DNA of 37,438 bases from Holophagaceae bacterium (GCA_003165415.1 PLUC01000244.1:20513-57950), one strand, 5' to 3'; counted from the stretch's first letter, positions 23,882 through 32,893 are shown. Notes: generated from the sequence alone by a model not told the origin. Made by a program: numbers and translations.

Positions 23882-26785
23882 ATGGCCCCGGATTTCCCTT
23901 CTCATCACCGACTGTTTGCTTCTCTCCTGATTTCCGCCCTCCTCTTCGCCCCGGGACCTGCCTGGGCTTCCGACACCGTCCAGGCCGCCGCCAGGAAACA
24001 CCACCCCCGCCCCGCGCCCCCTCCCGCCAAGGAACTCTGGGAGACCTTCAAGGCCCCCGACCCCGCCAAGATCTTCCTGCCCTGGCCGGTGGGGGAGGCG
24101 GCCACCCACCGGCTGCTCATGGGCCTTCCGGATCTGGGCCCGGGCCACGCCTGGACCCCCACGGTCAGCGTGAAGCTCCGGGACGAAACCTGCACCAAAT
24201 GGCAGCATACCTACCAGGGGCTGCGGGTCTGGGATTCGGTGATGGCCACCCATGAAAGCCGCGGGGCCTTCCAGGCCCCGACCCCGTCCCCCGCCCTGGC
24301 CACCGGGGATGGCGGCAGGCTGTTCATGCCCGGCCTGCCCCGGGATCTCCGGTCCGACCTGGCGCCCCATACGCTGCTGGCCGGACTGCAGAAGCAACTC
24401 CACCGGGCCGAGCCCTTCGCGGCCACCAGCAAGGTGGAGCGGATCATCTACCCGGTCTATGAAACCCTCAATCTGGCCCCCCCATCCGACCCGGATGTCC
24501 CCAACGCCGCCCAGTGCCCCCGGCACGTCACCGGCTACCTGCTCGCCGACCTGGTCCAGCCCCAGCCGGAAACCGGATTCCACTACATTCTCGATGCCCA
24601 CCAGGGCGGCCTCCTGGTGACGATCCCGCGGGTGGCCGAACTGGGAGAGGCGGCCCAGGGCGTTGGCCACACGCTCTACAGCGGCACCGTGGCGCTGCCC
24701 ATGACTCGCATGCCCGACGCCACCTTCCGCCTGGAGGATCCCACCCGGGGCAACAGCCGGATCATCGACCGGGGGATCAAGGACTATGACCCCGGCACCC
24801 CCGTGCCGCCCCTCGCGGACCAACCCACCCTGGCCCATGCCACCGCGGAATGGGGCGATTCCCAGCTGGAGGGTCCGGCCACCCCGCCCGCCTCGCCCAC
24901 CGCCCAGACCATCGCCGCCGATACCATGTACGGCGTGGCCAAGATCTGGGACTTCTACGTGAACAAGGTCAACGGGCTGGGCCCCCTGGACGACCTGGAC
25001 CATGGCCTCACGGTGGACCTGCATGGTCCCTATTTCCCGGACAACACCTGCTTCCTTTTCGATTCCAGCACCATCGCCCTGGGCGCGTCGGTGCGGGCCT
25101 GGCCCAACGCCACCCTCATGCTCCTCGGCCACGAGGTCACCCACGGTTTCCTCGACAAGATGAACGCCCCACGCTACGGGCGCACGGAAGCCGGGGCGAT
25201 CAACGAAAGCGGGTGCGATTTCATGGGGATGCTCATCGACACCTGGGCGCGCACGGGCGGAGGTTCCCGCACCCCCCTGGAGGACGTCATCGGGGATGCG
25301 GACTCCACCTGGGCCCTCACCCAGATGCCGCGGGACGTCTCGGGCGGCTTCGAACCCCTGCTGAGGCGTTCCTTCTACAAGCCTTCCATGAACGGCAGGG
25401 CCTTCGACCAGTGGGCGCCCGGGTTCGACGGCAAGGACCCCCACGATACCTCCGGCCCCCTGAACCGGGCCCTGTTCTTTCTCTACCATGGGGCTTCCGC
25501 CGATCCCGAAAGCCTCTACTACTCGCCCCGGCTCCCCGAGGGCCTCGCTCCCCTGGGCAACGACCGGACCTTCGACCTCGCCCTGGGGGCCCTGATCTCC
25601 CTGGGACCCGCCGCCACCTATCTGGATGCCCGGCGGGAGATCCTCCGCCAGTCCCGGCTGCCCAGCCAGGGCGGGATCAATTCCCGGGAGAACATCGCCG
25701 TGCGCAAGGCCTTCGGTGCGGTCAACGTGGGCAATCCCAACGCCACGGACGACGGCTTCGATCTCACCGGCAGCCTGCGCTCCACCGCCGAACTGAGGGG
25801 CCGGCAGCTGGTGCTCACGGCCACCGTCGCGGAGGTCCCCGACGTGCGCAGCGTCGTGTTCAAGGTGGACGGGCTGATGGTGGCCAGGCTGGCCCGCCCG
25901 CCGTACGTCCTCACCCTCGATCCCGGCCGCTGGTTCACCCAGGGCGCCCACACCTTCCAGGCCATCCTCGCCAATGAGGTCGGCCAGGTCCTGGACGGGC
26001 CGACGGTCCCCTTCACCCTCCCGCCCATGGCCTATGAGCAGATCCTGCAGGATCCCGGCCTGGAGAACACCGACCCCCTGGCGGCGAAATGGATCCAGAA
26101 TTTCGCCCCCGGTCCCGGGATTCCCCAGGTGCTCCAGGACCGGTCGGGCCGCCTTCCCGGCGCCCATGGCGGCAACCGCTGCGCCGTCTTTGATGCCGCC
26201 GCGGGCCCCATCACCTTGTTCCAGCGGGTGACCTTCCCGGCCGACAAGAACACCTCCGAACTCAGCTTCTGGATTTGGAGCCGGCCCGATCCCAAACATC
26301 CGGACAGTTCCCTGACCGTCAAGCTACTGGATGACCGGACCGGGGTTCCCCTGAGGACCTTGGCCACCTTCGACCGACGTAATGGCCGTCCGGATTGGGT
26401 GCGCACCGTCCTGCCCCTGGGTGGCATGCAGGGCCGGACGGTGGACCTGGCGTTCATCGCCTGGATCCCCTCCACCAGCGCCGCCCTCTTCCTGGTGGAT
26501 GACATCAATCTCGATGCCTACGGGACCGTGCCCTTGCCCGCCGTGTCCGTGCTCCCCAAGCGGGTGGACCTGGCGCCGGGGGCGTCCTTCCATTTCAGGG
26601 TCTCCTTCACCCGCCCCGCCGGCCAGGCCCTGGTCTGGAGCCTCCGGGAACCCGGCGGAACCCAGAACATGGAGAACCAGACCTGTACGCCTCCGGCCGC
26701 GCCGGGCTTCTACCACCTGGTGGCCACCAGCGTAGCCGATCCCCAGGATTTCGATGAAATTTCAATCCACGTTGGGACCCCGTGA
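23882..26785 (+). CDS. Secreted M4 (thermolysin-like) metallopeptidase with C-terminal beta modules
   Basis: A 967-residue exported zinc protease. A signal peptide (LFASLLISALLFAPGPAWA) is followed by a fungalysin/thermolysin propeptide with HTYQGLRVWDS. The catalytic domain has LGHEVTHGFLDK (zinc histidines and catalytic glutamate, near residue 417), the third ligand in EAGAINESGCDF about 25 residues later, and PHDTSGPLNRALFFL with the transition-state histidine, so all active-site residues are present. From about residue 620 several beta-sandwich modules follow (an Ig-like domain at FKVDGLMVARL, a carbohydrate-binding-like module, and a final Ig-like module with VWSLREPGGT), roughly doubling the usual length. 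ATG 23882 is preferred over a GTG at 23870 because GGAG lies eight bases upstream. It probably degrades extracellular protein. Confidence 0.9.
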   Translation: MAPDFPSHHRLFASLLISALLFAPGPAWASDTVQAAARKHHPRPAPPPAKELWETFKAPDPAKIFLPWPVGEAATHRLLMGLPDLGPGHAWTPTVSVKLRDETCTKWQHTYQGLRVWDSVMATHESRGAFQAPTPSPALATGDGGRLFMPGLPRDLRSDLAPHTLLAGLQKQLHRAEPFAATSKVERIIYPVYETLNLAPPSDPDVPNAAQCPRHVTGYLLADLVQPQPETGFHYILDAHQGGLLVTIPRVAELGEAAQGVGHTLYSGTVALPMTRMPDATFRLEDPTRGNSRIIDRGIKDYDPGTPVPPLADQPTLAHATAEWGDSQLEGPATPPASPTAQTIAADTMYGVAKIWDFYVNKVNGLGPLDDLDHGLTVDLHGPYFPDNTCFLFDSSTIALGASVRAWPNATLMLLGHEVTHGFLDKMNAPRYGRTEAGAINESGCDFMGMLIDTWARTGGGSRTPLEDVIGDADSTWALTQMPRDVSGGFEPLLRRSFYKPSMNGRAFDQWAPGFDGKDPHDTSGPLNRALFFLYHGASADPESLYYSPRLPEGLAPLGNDRTFDLALGALISLGPAATYLDARREILRQSRLPSQGGINSRENIAVRKAFGAVNVGNPNATDDGFDLTGSLRSTAELRGRQLVLTATVAEVPDVRSVVFKVDGLMVARLARPPYVLTLDPGRWFTQGAHTFQAILANEVGQVLDGPTVPFTLPPMAYEQILQDPGLENTDPLAAKWIQNFAPGPGIPQVLQDRSGRLPGAHGGNRCAVFDAAAGPITLFQRVTFPADKNTSELSFWIWSRPDPKHPDSSLTVKLLDDRTGVPLRTLATFDRRNGRPDWVRTVLPLGGMQGRTVDLAFIAWIPSTSAALFLVDDINLDAYGTVPLPAVSVLPKRVDLAPGASFHFRVSFTRPAGQALVWSLREPGGTQNMENQTCTPPAAPGFYHLVATSVADPQDFDEISIHVGTP

Positions 26786-26822
26786 GGACCGTTCCGAATG
26801 TTCCAAACCAGTCCGTGACGAA

Positions 26823-27110
26823 TCAGCTGGCAGGGGCGCCCGCCACTGCCGCGGCCGCTGCGGACGCAGGGGCCCCGGGAGCCGCGGGCCCCGCCACCAG
26901 GATGGTGCCCTGCCGGTTCAGGACGATGCGGCACTGGCGGTTGAACTCCACCTCCGGCCCCGGCCCTGGCCGCTGGTGAAGCGCCCGCCGTTCGGCTCCT
27001 CGATGGACCACTGCCAGGCCGGGACTGAACCATCGGCGCGGGTGGCGGTGAACCCGCAGGCCATCTTCGATGGGACCACCGCGGGGTTGGGTACCCCCCG
27101 ACCGGACCAC
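26823..27110 (-). pseudogene. Frameshifted Ig-like protein fragment
   Basis: On the minus strand one frame reads NPAVVPSKMACGFTATRADG and VPAWQWSIEEPNGGRFTSGQ, and the adjacent frame continues with VEFNRQCRIVLNRQGTILVA and an alanine/proline-rich end. Together they resemble the Ig-like module at the N-terminus of the NHL protein (GETCAFRARVPD..., CVWSVRGEGG). There is no start codon with a ribosome binding site and the join needs a frameshift, so this is probably the decayed 3' end of a secreted-protein gene. It faces the M4 gene, whose stop is 38 bp away. Confidence 0.5.
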
Positions 27111-27203
27111 TCGCCCGCGGATGACGGAAGGAATTAAAAAATCTTGGCTTAATATTCTTTGATTTTCTGCGTACTCTAGGCTTCATCAACCCAGAGGCAC
27201 AGA

Positions 27204-27296
27204 ATGCTGGACCGGATGCCCGTCATCGGGGTGCTCGGCCCCGTACTCCAGATCCTGGCGGAAGTCTGCAGCCAACGGGAAGGGAGGATCGCATGA
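27204..27296 (+). CDS. 30-residue reading frame coupled to the permease gene
   Basis: A short frame, MLDRMPVIGVLGPVLQILAE plus ten more residues, begins at ATG 27204 with AGAGG nearby and ends at a TGA that overlaps the permease ATG (ATGA). Its codons have the G/C-rich third positions of real genes. I do not recognise the peptide. It may be a leader that couples translation to the permease, or a remnant of a larger deleted gene. It could also be non-coding by chance. Confidence 0.35.
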   Translation: MLDRMPVIGVLGPVLQILAEVCSQREGRIA

Positions 27297-28627
27297 CGAC
27301 GCAAAAGCGCAGCCGGATTGGATTCTGGAGCATCGTGCTGCTCGGGGTCAACGGGATCATCGGCTCAGGGATCTTCCTGCTGCCGGGAAAGGCCATGGCG
27401 CTGATGGGGCCGGGCAGCATCTTCGTCTACGTGTTCATGGCCTTCCTGGTGATGGCCATGACGCTCTGTTTCGCTGAGTGCGCCGGCCGGTTCACCCGCG
27501 ACGGCGCGGCCTACGTCTACGCCCGGGAGGCTTTCGGGAAGTTCGTGGGCTTCGAAGTGGGCATCATGAGCTGGGCCATCCGCATCATCGCCTGGTCGGC
27601 CATGCCGGTGGGTTTCGTCACCGCCCTCAGCGCGGTCTGGCCGCCCGCCCTGCATGAGCCTTTCCGCACCCTCATTATCCTGGCCATCTTCCTGGGCCTG
27701 ACCACCCTGAACCTGCTGGGGGTCAAGCCGGTCAACGTGCTCAACGTCCTGGTCACCTTCGGCAAGGTGCTGCCGATCCTCCTGTTCATCGGGGTCGGGG
27801 TCTGGTTCATCAGCGGGGCCAAGTTCCACCCGATGTTCCTGCCCGGGGTCAACGGCGACACGTTCGGCACCGCGGCCCTGGTGATCTTCTACGCCTATAC
27901 CGGTTTCGAGGCCCTGGCCGTGGCCGCCGAGGACATGGGCGATCCGCGCCGGACCCTGCCCCTGGCCCTGGTGGTTTCCATGCTGTTCTGCGCGGCGATC
28001 TATTTCATGGTGCAGGCCATCGCCGTGGGCACCCTCGGCCCGGCCCTGGCCAAGAGCGTGGCCCCGGTGGCGGATTCGGCCAGCGTGTTCATGGGCAGCG
28101 GCGGCAAGTGGCTGGTCACCCTGGGCGCCCTGGTGTCGATCTTCGGGGTGAACGTGGTGTCCTCCTTCGTCGCCCCCCGCGCCGGAGTCGCCCTGGCCGA
28201 GGACCGCATCGTGCCGCGCAAGCTGGCCGAGCTGAACCGGTTCGGCGCCCCCTGGGCATCCTGCCTGGTGGTGGTCGTGGTCGCCATCCCGCTGTCGCTG
28301 ACCGGATCCTTCGTCCAGCTGGCGGCGATCAGCGTGGTGTCCCGGTTCGCCCAGTACCTGCCCACCTGCCTGGCGGTGCCGGTGCTGCGCCACCGGCGGC
28401 CGGACCTGCCCATGGGCTTCAAGGTCCCGTTCGGCCCGGTGATCCCGGTGGTGGCCGCGCTGGTGTCCGTCTGGCTGCTGACCAAGGCCACCCAGGTCCA
28501 GTTGTTCTGGGGCCTCGGCGCACTGGTGGTGGGCGTGCCCCTGTTCTTCCTGATGCTGCACCTCAACCGCAGGCATGCGCCCCCCATGGTCCAGGTTCCC
28601 CCCTTGGCCCAGGAGCCGCTCAAGTGA
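27293..28627 (+). CDS. APC-family amino acid permease
   Basis: A 444-residue inner-membrane transporter of the amino acid-polyamine-organocation superfamily with about 12 membrane helices. The N-terminus IGFWSIVLLGVNGIIGSGIF holds the GxxGSGIF substrate-carboxylate loop of helix 1, and YAYTGFEALAVAAEDMGDPR is the conserved helix 6 region. Such proteins import amino acids with protons or exchange them. Specificity cannot be read off; context (gamma-glutamyltransferase and racemase directly downstream) suggests an amino acid or a gamma-glutamyl compound. ATG 27293 has AGGGAGG nearby. The gene is followed by ggt after 11 bp, so an operon is near certain. Confidence 0.9.
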   Translation: MTTQKRSRIGFWSIVLLGVNGIIGSGIFLLPGKAMALMGPGSIFVYVFMAFLVMAMTLCFAECAGRFTRDGAAYVYAREAFGKFVGFEVGIMSWAIRIIAWSAMPVGFVTALSAVWPPALHEPFRTLIILAIFLGLTTLNLLGVKPVNVLNVLVTFGKVLPILLFIGVGVWFISGAKFHPMFLPGVNGDTFGTAALVIFYAYTGFEALAVAAEDMGDPRRTLPLALVVSMLFCAAIYFMVQAIAVGTLGPALAKSVAPVADSASVFMGSGGKWLVTLGALVSIFGVNVVSSFVAPRAGVALAEDRIVPRKLAELNRFGAPWASCLVVVVVAIPLSLTGSFVQLAAISVVSRFAQYLPTCLAVPVLRHRRPDLPMGFKVPFGPVIPVVAALVSVWLLTKATQVQLFWGLGALVVGVPLFFLMLHLNRRHAPPMVQVPPLAQEPLK

Positions 28628-28638
28628 CGGGAGACCCC

Positions 28639-30288
28639 ATGGCCCTGAACCCGCCGGCGACCCGGCAGCCCGTTGAGCGCTTCGGACGGGCCGCCGCAGG
28701 CGCCCGCGGGGCCGTGGCTTCCGCCCGGCCCGAAGCCTCCCTGGCCGGCATCGCCATGTTGCGGGCAGGCGGCAATGCGATGGATGCCGCCATCGCCACC
28801 GGCTTCGCCCTGGGCGTGGTGGAGCCCGCCGCCTCCGGCCTGGGCGGCGGCGGCTTCATGACCTTGAAGCTGGCCGGGATGCGGGAGGCTGTGGTCATCG
28901 ACTTCCGCGAAACCGCCCCGGCCGCCGCCAGGCCGGACATGTACCGGCACGACGCCCAGGGCCGCGTGATCGGCGACGCCTCCGCCGCAGGCGCCCTGGC
29001 CGCCGGGGTCCCCGGCGAAGTGGCCGGCCTGCTCCACGCCCTGGACCACTATGGATCCGGCCGGCTCACCCGGGCCCAGGTCCTGGCCCCGGCCATCAAC
29101 CTGGCCGCCGGCGGCTTCGCGGTCACCCCGTTCCTCGCCGCGCTCATCCAGGACCACGCGGACACCATCCGGAAATGCCCCGCCTGCGCCGGCATCTACC
29201 TGAAGGACGGCCAGCCCCGCGAGCTTGGCGACACCATCGTGAACCCCGATCTGGCCGGAGTCCTGGACCAGGTGGCGACGCAGGGGGCCGACGGCTTCTA
29301 CCGCGGCGCTCTCGCCCAGCGGATCGCCGACGGGGTGCAACGGGAGGGCGGCATCATCACGGCCCGGGACCTGGCCGGGTACCAGGTCCTGGAGCACCAG
29401 CCGGCGATGGGCACCTACCGGGGCCACACCATCCAGTCCGTGCCCCCGGCCTCCTCCGGTGGCATCCACCTGGTCGAGCTCCTGAACATCCTGGAGACGT
29501 TCGATCTGCAGGCCCGCGGCTGGCAGTCGTCCGCCACGGTCCACCTCTGGGCCGAGGCCCTGAAGCTGGTGTTCGCCGACCGGGGCCGCTACATGGGCGA
29601 CCCCGCTTTCGTGCAGGTGCCCATGGCCGGCCTCAGCGCCAAGAGCTACGCCCGGGAGGCCGCCACCCGGATCGCCCTGGACCGGCCCATGCCCCCGCCC
29701 GCCCCGGGCGTCCCCGGCAAGCACCCGTCCGGCTCCACCACCAGTTTCTCGGTGATGGACCGGGACGGCAACCTGGTGGCGGTCACCAAGTCGCTCAACC
29801 ACTTTTTCGCGGGGATGATGGTGCCCGGCCTGGGTTTCATCATGAACACCCATATGGATGACTTCGTGACCATTCCGGGCTCCGCCAACTCCATCGAGCC
29901 CGGCAAGCGCCCCCTGTCCAGCATGTGCCCCACCCTGGTGCTGGATCCCCAGGGCCGCCCCTTCATGACCATCGGCTCCCCGGGCGCGACCCGGATCTTC
30001 CCCACCGTGGCCCAGGTGATCTCCAACGTCGTCGACTTCGGCATGCCCCTGCAGGCGGCCATCGACGCACCGCGCATCTTCCAGATGGACACGGGCGGCC
30101 TGAACCTCGAGGGACGGGTCTCGCTCAACACCTGCAGTCAGCTCGGAGCCCTCGGCCATTCCCTGGTCATCCGCGACGACTGGGACTTCTTCTTCGGCGG
30201 GGTGCACGCGGTGCTGTTCGACTATCCGGCCATGACCCTCATGGGCGGCGCGGATCCGCGCCGCGACGGCCAGGCTGTGGCGTTCTAG
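28639..30288 (+). CDS. ggt: Gamma-glutamyltransferase family protein without signal peptide
   Basis: A 549-residue N-terminal nucleophile hydrolase of the gamma-glutamyltransferase family, which cleaves or transfers gamma-glutamyl groups from glutathione and related compounds. The proenzyme should self-cleave before Thr367 in GSTTSFSVMDRDGN, where the family usually has TTHFSV; here histidine is replaced by serine. The GSPGATRIFPTVAQVI oxyanion region follows near residue 445, and NAMDAAIATGFALGVVEP is the typical N-terminal substrate-binding part. Unlike classical periplasmic enzymes, the protein begins MALNPPATRQPVERFG with no signal peptide, so it is probably cytosolic. It lies between the permease and the racemase genes, 10-11 bp from each. 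Confidence 0.9.
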   Translation: MALNPPATRQPVERFGRAAAGARGAVASARPEASLAGIAMLRAGGNAMDAAIATGFALGVVEPAASGLGGGGFMTLKLAGMREAVVIDFRETAPAAARPDMYRHDAQGRVIGDASAAGALAAGVPGEVAGLLHALDHYGSGRLTRAQVLAPAINLAAGGFAVTPFLAALIQDHADTIRKCPACAGIYLKDGQPRELGDTIVNPDLAGVLDQVATQGADGFYRGALAQRIADGVQREGGIITARDLAGYQVLEHQPAMGTYRGHTIQSVPPASSGGIHLVELLNILETFDLQARGWQSSATVHLWAEALKLVFADRGRYMGDPAFVQVPMAGLSAKSYAREAATRIALDRPMPPPAPGVPGKHPSGSTTSFSVMDRDGNLVAVTKSLNHFFAGMMVPGLGFIMNTHMDDFVTIPGSANSIEPGKRPLSSMCPTLVLDPQGRPFMTIGSPGATRIFPTVAQVISNVVDFGMPLQAAIDAPRIFQMDTGGLNLEGRVSLNTCSQLGALGHSLVIRDDWDFFFGGVHAVLFDYPAMTLMGGADPRRDGQAVAF

Positions 30289-30298
30289 GAGGCGGTCC

Positions 30299-31474
30299 AT
30301 GAAACGAAGCACCCGGCTCGAGGTCGATCTCGACCTCGTCTCCCACAACTTCCAGGTGGTCCGGCAGATGCTCGCCGACGGCCCCGCCGCCCGGGACGGG
30401 GCCCCGCCGAAGCTCGTGGCGGTCCTGAAGGGCAACGCCTACGGCCTGGGCGCCACGGCCATGGCCCGGGAACTGCTTGGCCTGGGGGCGGATATGCTCG
30501 CGGTGGCCTGCCTTCCGGAGGCCCTCGAACTGAGGGAGGCTTTCCCCAGCGCCCCCATCCTGGTGATGGGCCATACCCCATCCGAGTATTTCCCCGACTG
30601 CGCCCGGGCCGGCTTGCGCACGACCCTGTTCGATCTGCCCCAGGCCGAGGCCCTATCCCGCGCGTCCGAGGCCCTGGGAACCCGGACGCCCGTGCATGTG
30701 AAGCTCGACACCGGCATGAACCGCCTCGGCATCAAGCCCGACGCCGGCACCGCCCAGCTCATCGCCAGCATGGCCTCGCTGCCGGGACTCCGGCTCGAAG
30801 GGATCTTCACCCAGCTGGCCTATCGGGACCGGGCCTCGGACCTCGCCGGGTTCGCCCTGTTCAACCGGGTGGTCGCCGAGGCCAGGGCGGCGGGCGTCGA
30901 GTTCCCGCTCCACCACGTCTGCGAAAGCCTGGGGCTGATGCGCTATCCCGAGATCCGCTTCGACCTGGTGCGCATCGGAGCCATCTTCTTCGGGGTCAAG
31001 CCGCTGCGCACCCCGCTAGCCGACCGGGCCGACATCCGCACGCCGTTCGCCCTGCGGACGCGCCTGTCGAGGGTGAGGCCGGTCCAGGAAGGCGAGTTCG
31101 TGAGCTACGACGAAAGCTGGCGGGCGCCCGCGGGCGGCGCCCTGATCGCCACGGTTCCCATCGGCTACGCCGACGGATACTGCCGCAGGCTCTCCAACCG
31201 CGGCCAAGCGGTGGTCCGAGGGCGGCGGGTCCCGGTGGTGGGCCTGGTGACCATGGACCAGCTCATTCTGGACGTCACTGGGCTGCCCAGCGTGGCGGAG
31301 GGCGACGAGGCCCTGCTCATGGGCCGCGCGGGCCCCGATGAGGTGGGCGTCGCGGAAGTCGCCGAATGGGCCGGCCTGCACCGGAACGAGGTGCTGAGCA
31401 TGATCGGCCGCCGGGTGCCCAGGGTCTACCTCAAGGGCGGCCGCGCGGTGGCCGAAGCCGACTACCTCGCCTAG
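30299..31474 (+). CDS. alr: Alanine racemase-family PLP enzyme
   Basis: A 391-residue fold-type III PLP enzyme. The PLP lysine is K44 in VAVLKGNAYGLG; the family usually reads KANAYGHG, so both the alanine and histidine positions differ. The second catalytic base is the tyrosine of VPIGYADGYCR near residue 289, and HVKLDTGMNRLG and LVTMDQLILDV are further hallmarks. It should interconvert L- and D-amino acids; because of the altered lysine loop and the operon with a permease and ggt, the substrate may not be alanine. AGGAGG overlaps the ggt stop and precedes ATG 30299 by seven bases. Housekeeping cell-wall alanine racemase is possible, but the setting favours a catabolic role. Confidence 0.85.
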   Translation: MKRSTRLEVDLDLVSHNFQVVRQMLADGPAARDGAPPKLVAVLKGNAYGLGATAMARELLGLGADMLAVACLPEALELREAFPSAPILVMGHTPSEYFPDCARAGLRTTLFDLPQAEALSRASEALGTRTPVHVKLDTGMNRLGIKPDAGTAQLIASMASLPGLRLEGIFTQLAYRDRASDLAGFALFNRVVAEARAAGVEFPLHHVCESLGLMRYPEIRFDLVRIGAIFFGVKPLRTPLADRADIRTPFALRTRLSRVRPVQEGEFVSYDESWRAPAGGALIATVPIGYADGYCRRLSNRGQAVVRGRRVPVVGLVTMDQLILDVTGLPSVAEGDEALLMGRAGPDEVGVAEVAEWAGLHRNEVLSMIGRRVPRVYLKGGRAVAEADYLA

Positions 31475-31555
31475 AAAAGGCCGGCGGCCCAAGGGATCCA
31501 CCGCAAGGATCGCGAATGGAGGATCCTGCCTGCGCCGCCGGGATGGAAAGGGCTA

Positions 31556-32761
31556 TTACTTGACCGTGAAGTACTTCTCCGGAATCTTCAGGCTGGTGGT
31601 GCCCATGTAGCCCCGGCCGAAGATGTAGGTGTCCATGTACAGCAGGAAATAGTTCTTCACCCGGACCCCGGTGCCCCGGTCGGTGTAGTAGGACCCGTTC
31701 CAGCTGGCGTTGGGGCTGTACTTGCCAAGGGCGTCGAAGATGTCCTTGGGGTTGTTCAGCTTGGCCTTGCCTTCGACCACGCGCTTGCCCAGTTCGCCCA
31801 GGCCGGCGACGAAGGAATAGTTGGAGCTGTAGGCCCAGTCGCCCATGCGGCCGCCGGCGCCCCTGGCGACGACCCCCGCCTCGATCTTCTTCATGATGGC
31901 GGGCCAGTTGCCCCGTTCGGCATAGAGGTTGAGCCCCAGCGCGCCCGGATAGCCCAGCAGCGGGGAGGCCGAGCCCGGCTCCACGAAGATGGCGTTCTTG
32001 CTGGCCGCGACGCACTTGATGACCGGCTCGGCCTGGGCGTCGTTGGTGCAGAAGAAGGCCACCGGCTCGTGGTTCGGGCCGCCGAACTGCTCGATCCACT
32101 GCGGCATCTTCTCCAGGAGGAACTGCTGGGCCCCGGCCACCCCGGCATCGGAGGTGGGATCGGGAGCGCTCATGTAGACGAACTTCATCCCCAGGTCCTT
32201 GCAGGCCTGCTCCATGACCGCCCGCCGGCGGCCGAAGCTCTCCAGGGACATGTGCCGGGGGAAGGAGATGTGGACGAAGGTCTTGGCGCCCAGCTTCTTG
32301 GCCGACCAGGGGATGGTGTAGCCGCGGGAGACGAAGTCGATGTCCAGCACCAGGTCGGACACCTTGGCGTCGATCAGGGGATCCTCCAGCGGGATGGCGC
32401 CCAGCAGCAGGATGTCGGGACGTTTGGCCCGGATCCGCTTGTAGGCTTCCCCGGTGCCCGGGAACATGTTGTTGGTGACGATGACCTTCATCAGCGGATC
32501 TTCGGTCAGGGCCACCAGGTTGCTGATCAGGGTCTCCTGCTGGGACATGAAATCATCCGGGACGACCACCTTGATGATCATGCCGCCGTTGGCGACGGTG
32601 CCGTATTCCTTCATGAGCTGCTCGACGGCCCGGGTGCTGTCCTCGCCCTGGGCCACCGAGGCGGTGCACACGGCGATGTGGAACTTGGCCGGCTGGGCGA
32701 AGACCGCGCCGGAAAGGAGCAATGCGAGGGCCGCGGCCGTCGCCTTGGGGTGGAATCGCAT
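31556..32761 (-). CDS. DUF3798 periplasmic solute-binding protein
   Basis: A 401-residue exported protein with the signal peptide ATAAALALLLSGAVFA. The mature part matches the DUF3798 family, a periplasmic-binding-protein-like group of unknown ligand: FHIAVCTASVAQGEDSTRAV, PDDFMSQQETLISNLVALTE, FVHISFPRHMSLESFGRRRA, APDPTSDAGVAGAQQFLLEK, AFFCTNDAQAEPVIK and WNGSYYTDRGTGVRVKNYFL. Family members often sit beside ABC transporter genes; none is present here. Instead it converges on the permease-ggt-racemase operon. GGAGG lies five bases before ATG 32761. An orphan binding protein could serve a distant transporter, a sensor kinase, or the adjacent permease. Confidence 0.88.
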   Translation of the reverse strand: MRFHPKATAAALALLLSGAVFAQPAKFHIAVCTASVAQGEDSTRAVEQLMKEYGTVANGGMIIKVVVPDDFMSQQETLISNLVALTEDPLMKVIVTNNMFPGTGEAYKRIRAKRPDILLLGAIPLEDPLIDAKVSDLVLDIDFVSRGYTIPWSAKKLGAKTFVHISFPRHMSLESFGRRRAVMEQACKDLGMKFVYMSAPDPTSDAGVAGAQQFLLEKMPQWIEQFGGPNHEPVAFFCTNDAQAEPVIKCVAASKNAIFVEPGSASPLLGYPGALGLNLYAERGNWPAIMKKIEAGVVARGAGGRMGDWAYSSNYSFVAGLGELGKRVVEGKAKLNNPKDIFDALGKYSPNASWNGSYYTDRGTGVRVKNYFLLYMDTYIFGRGYMGTTSLKIPEKYFTVK

Positions 32762-32826
32762 GGAACCTCCAGAAAAGAATGAACCAAGGGTCAGATCAGG
32801 CGGGTGACGCCCTCCGGTCTCTGGCC

Positions 32827-32863
32827 TGATGGGCTACCCAGTTGTTGGCATGATGGGTAACCC
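32827..32863. promoter_or_regulatory. Direct repeats upstream of the DUF3798 gene
   Basis: TGATGGGCTACCC (32827-32839) and TGATGGGTAACCC (32851-32863) are direct repeats with a 24-bp period, 66-102 bp upstream of the start codon. Each contains a near-palindromic GGGTNRCCC core. The spacing of about two helical turns suggests cooperative binding of a regulator. Confidence 0.45.
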
Positions 32864-32893
32864 TATCACGAGCGGGAGGAGTCGGTTCCTGGA

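Noticed and set aside
23879-26299. An 806-codon open frame on the minus strand opposite the M4 peptidase gene
   Set aside because: Composition is that of an antisense shadow and the plus-strand protein has intact catalytic motifs.
28000-30435. An 811-codon open frame on the minus strand opposite the permease and ggt genes
   Set aside because: It is an antisense shadow spanning two real genes, with no recognisable domain.
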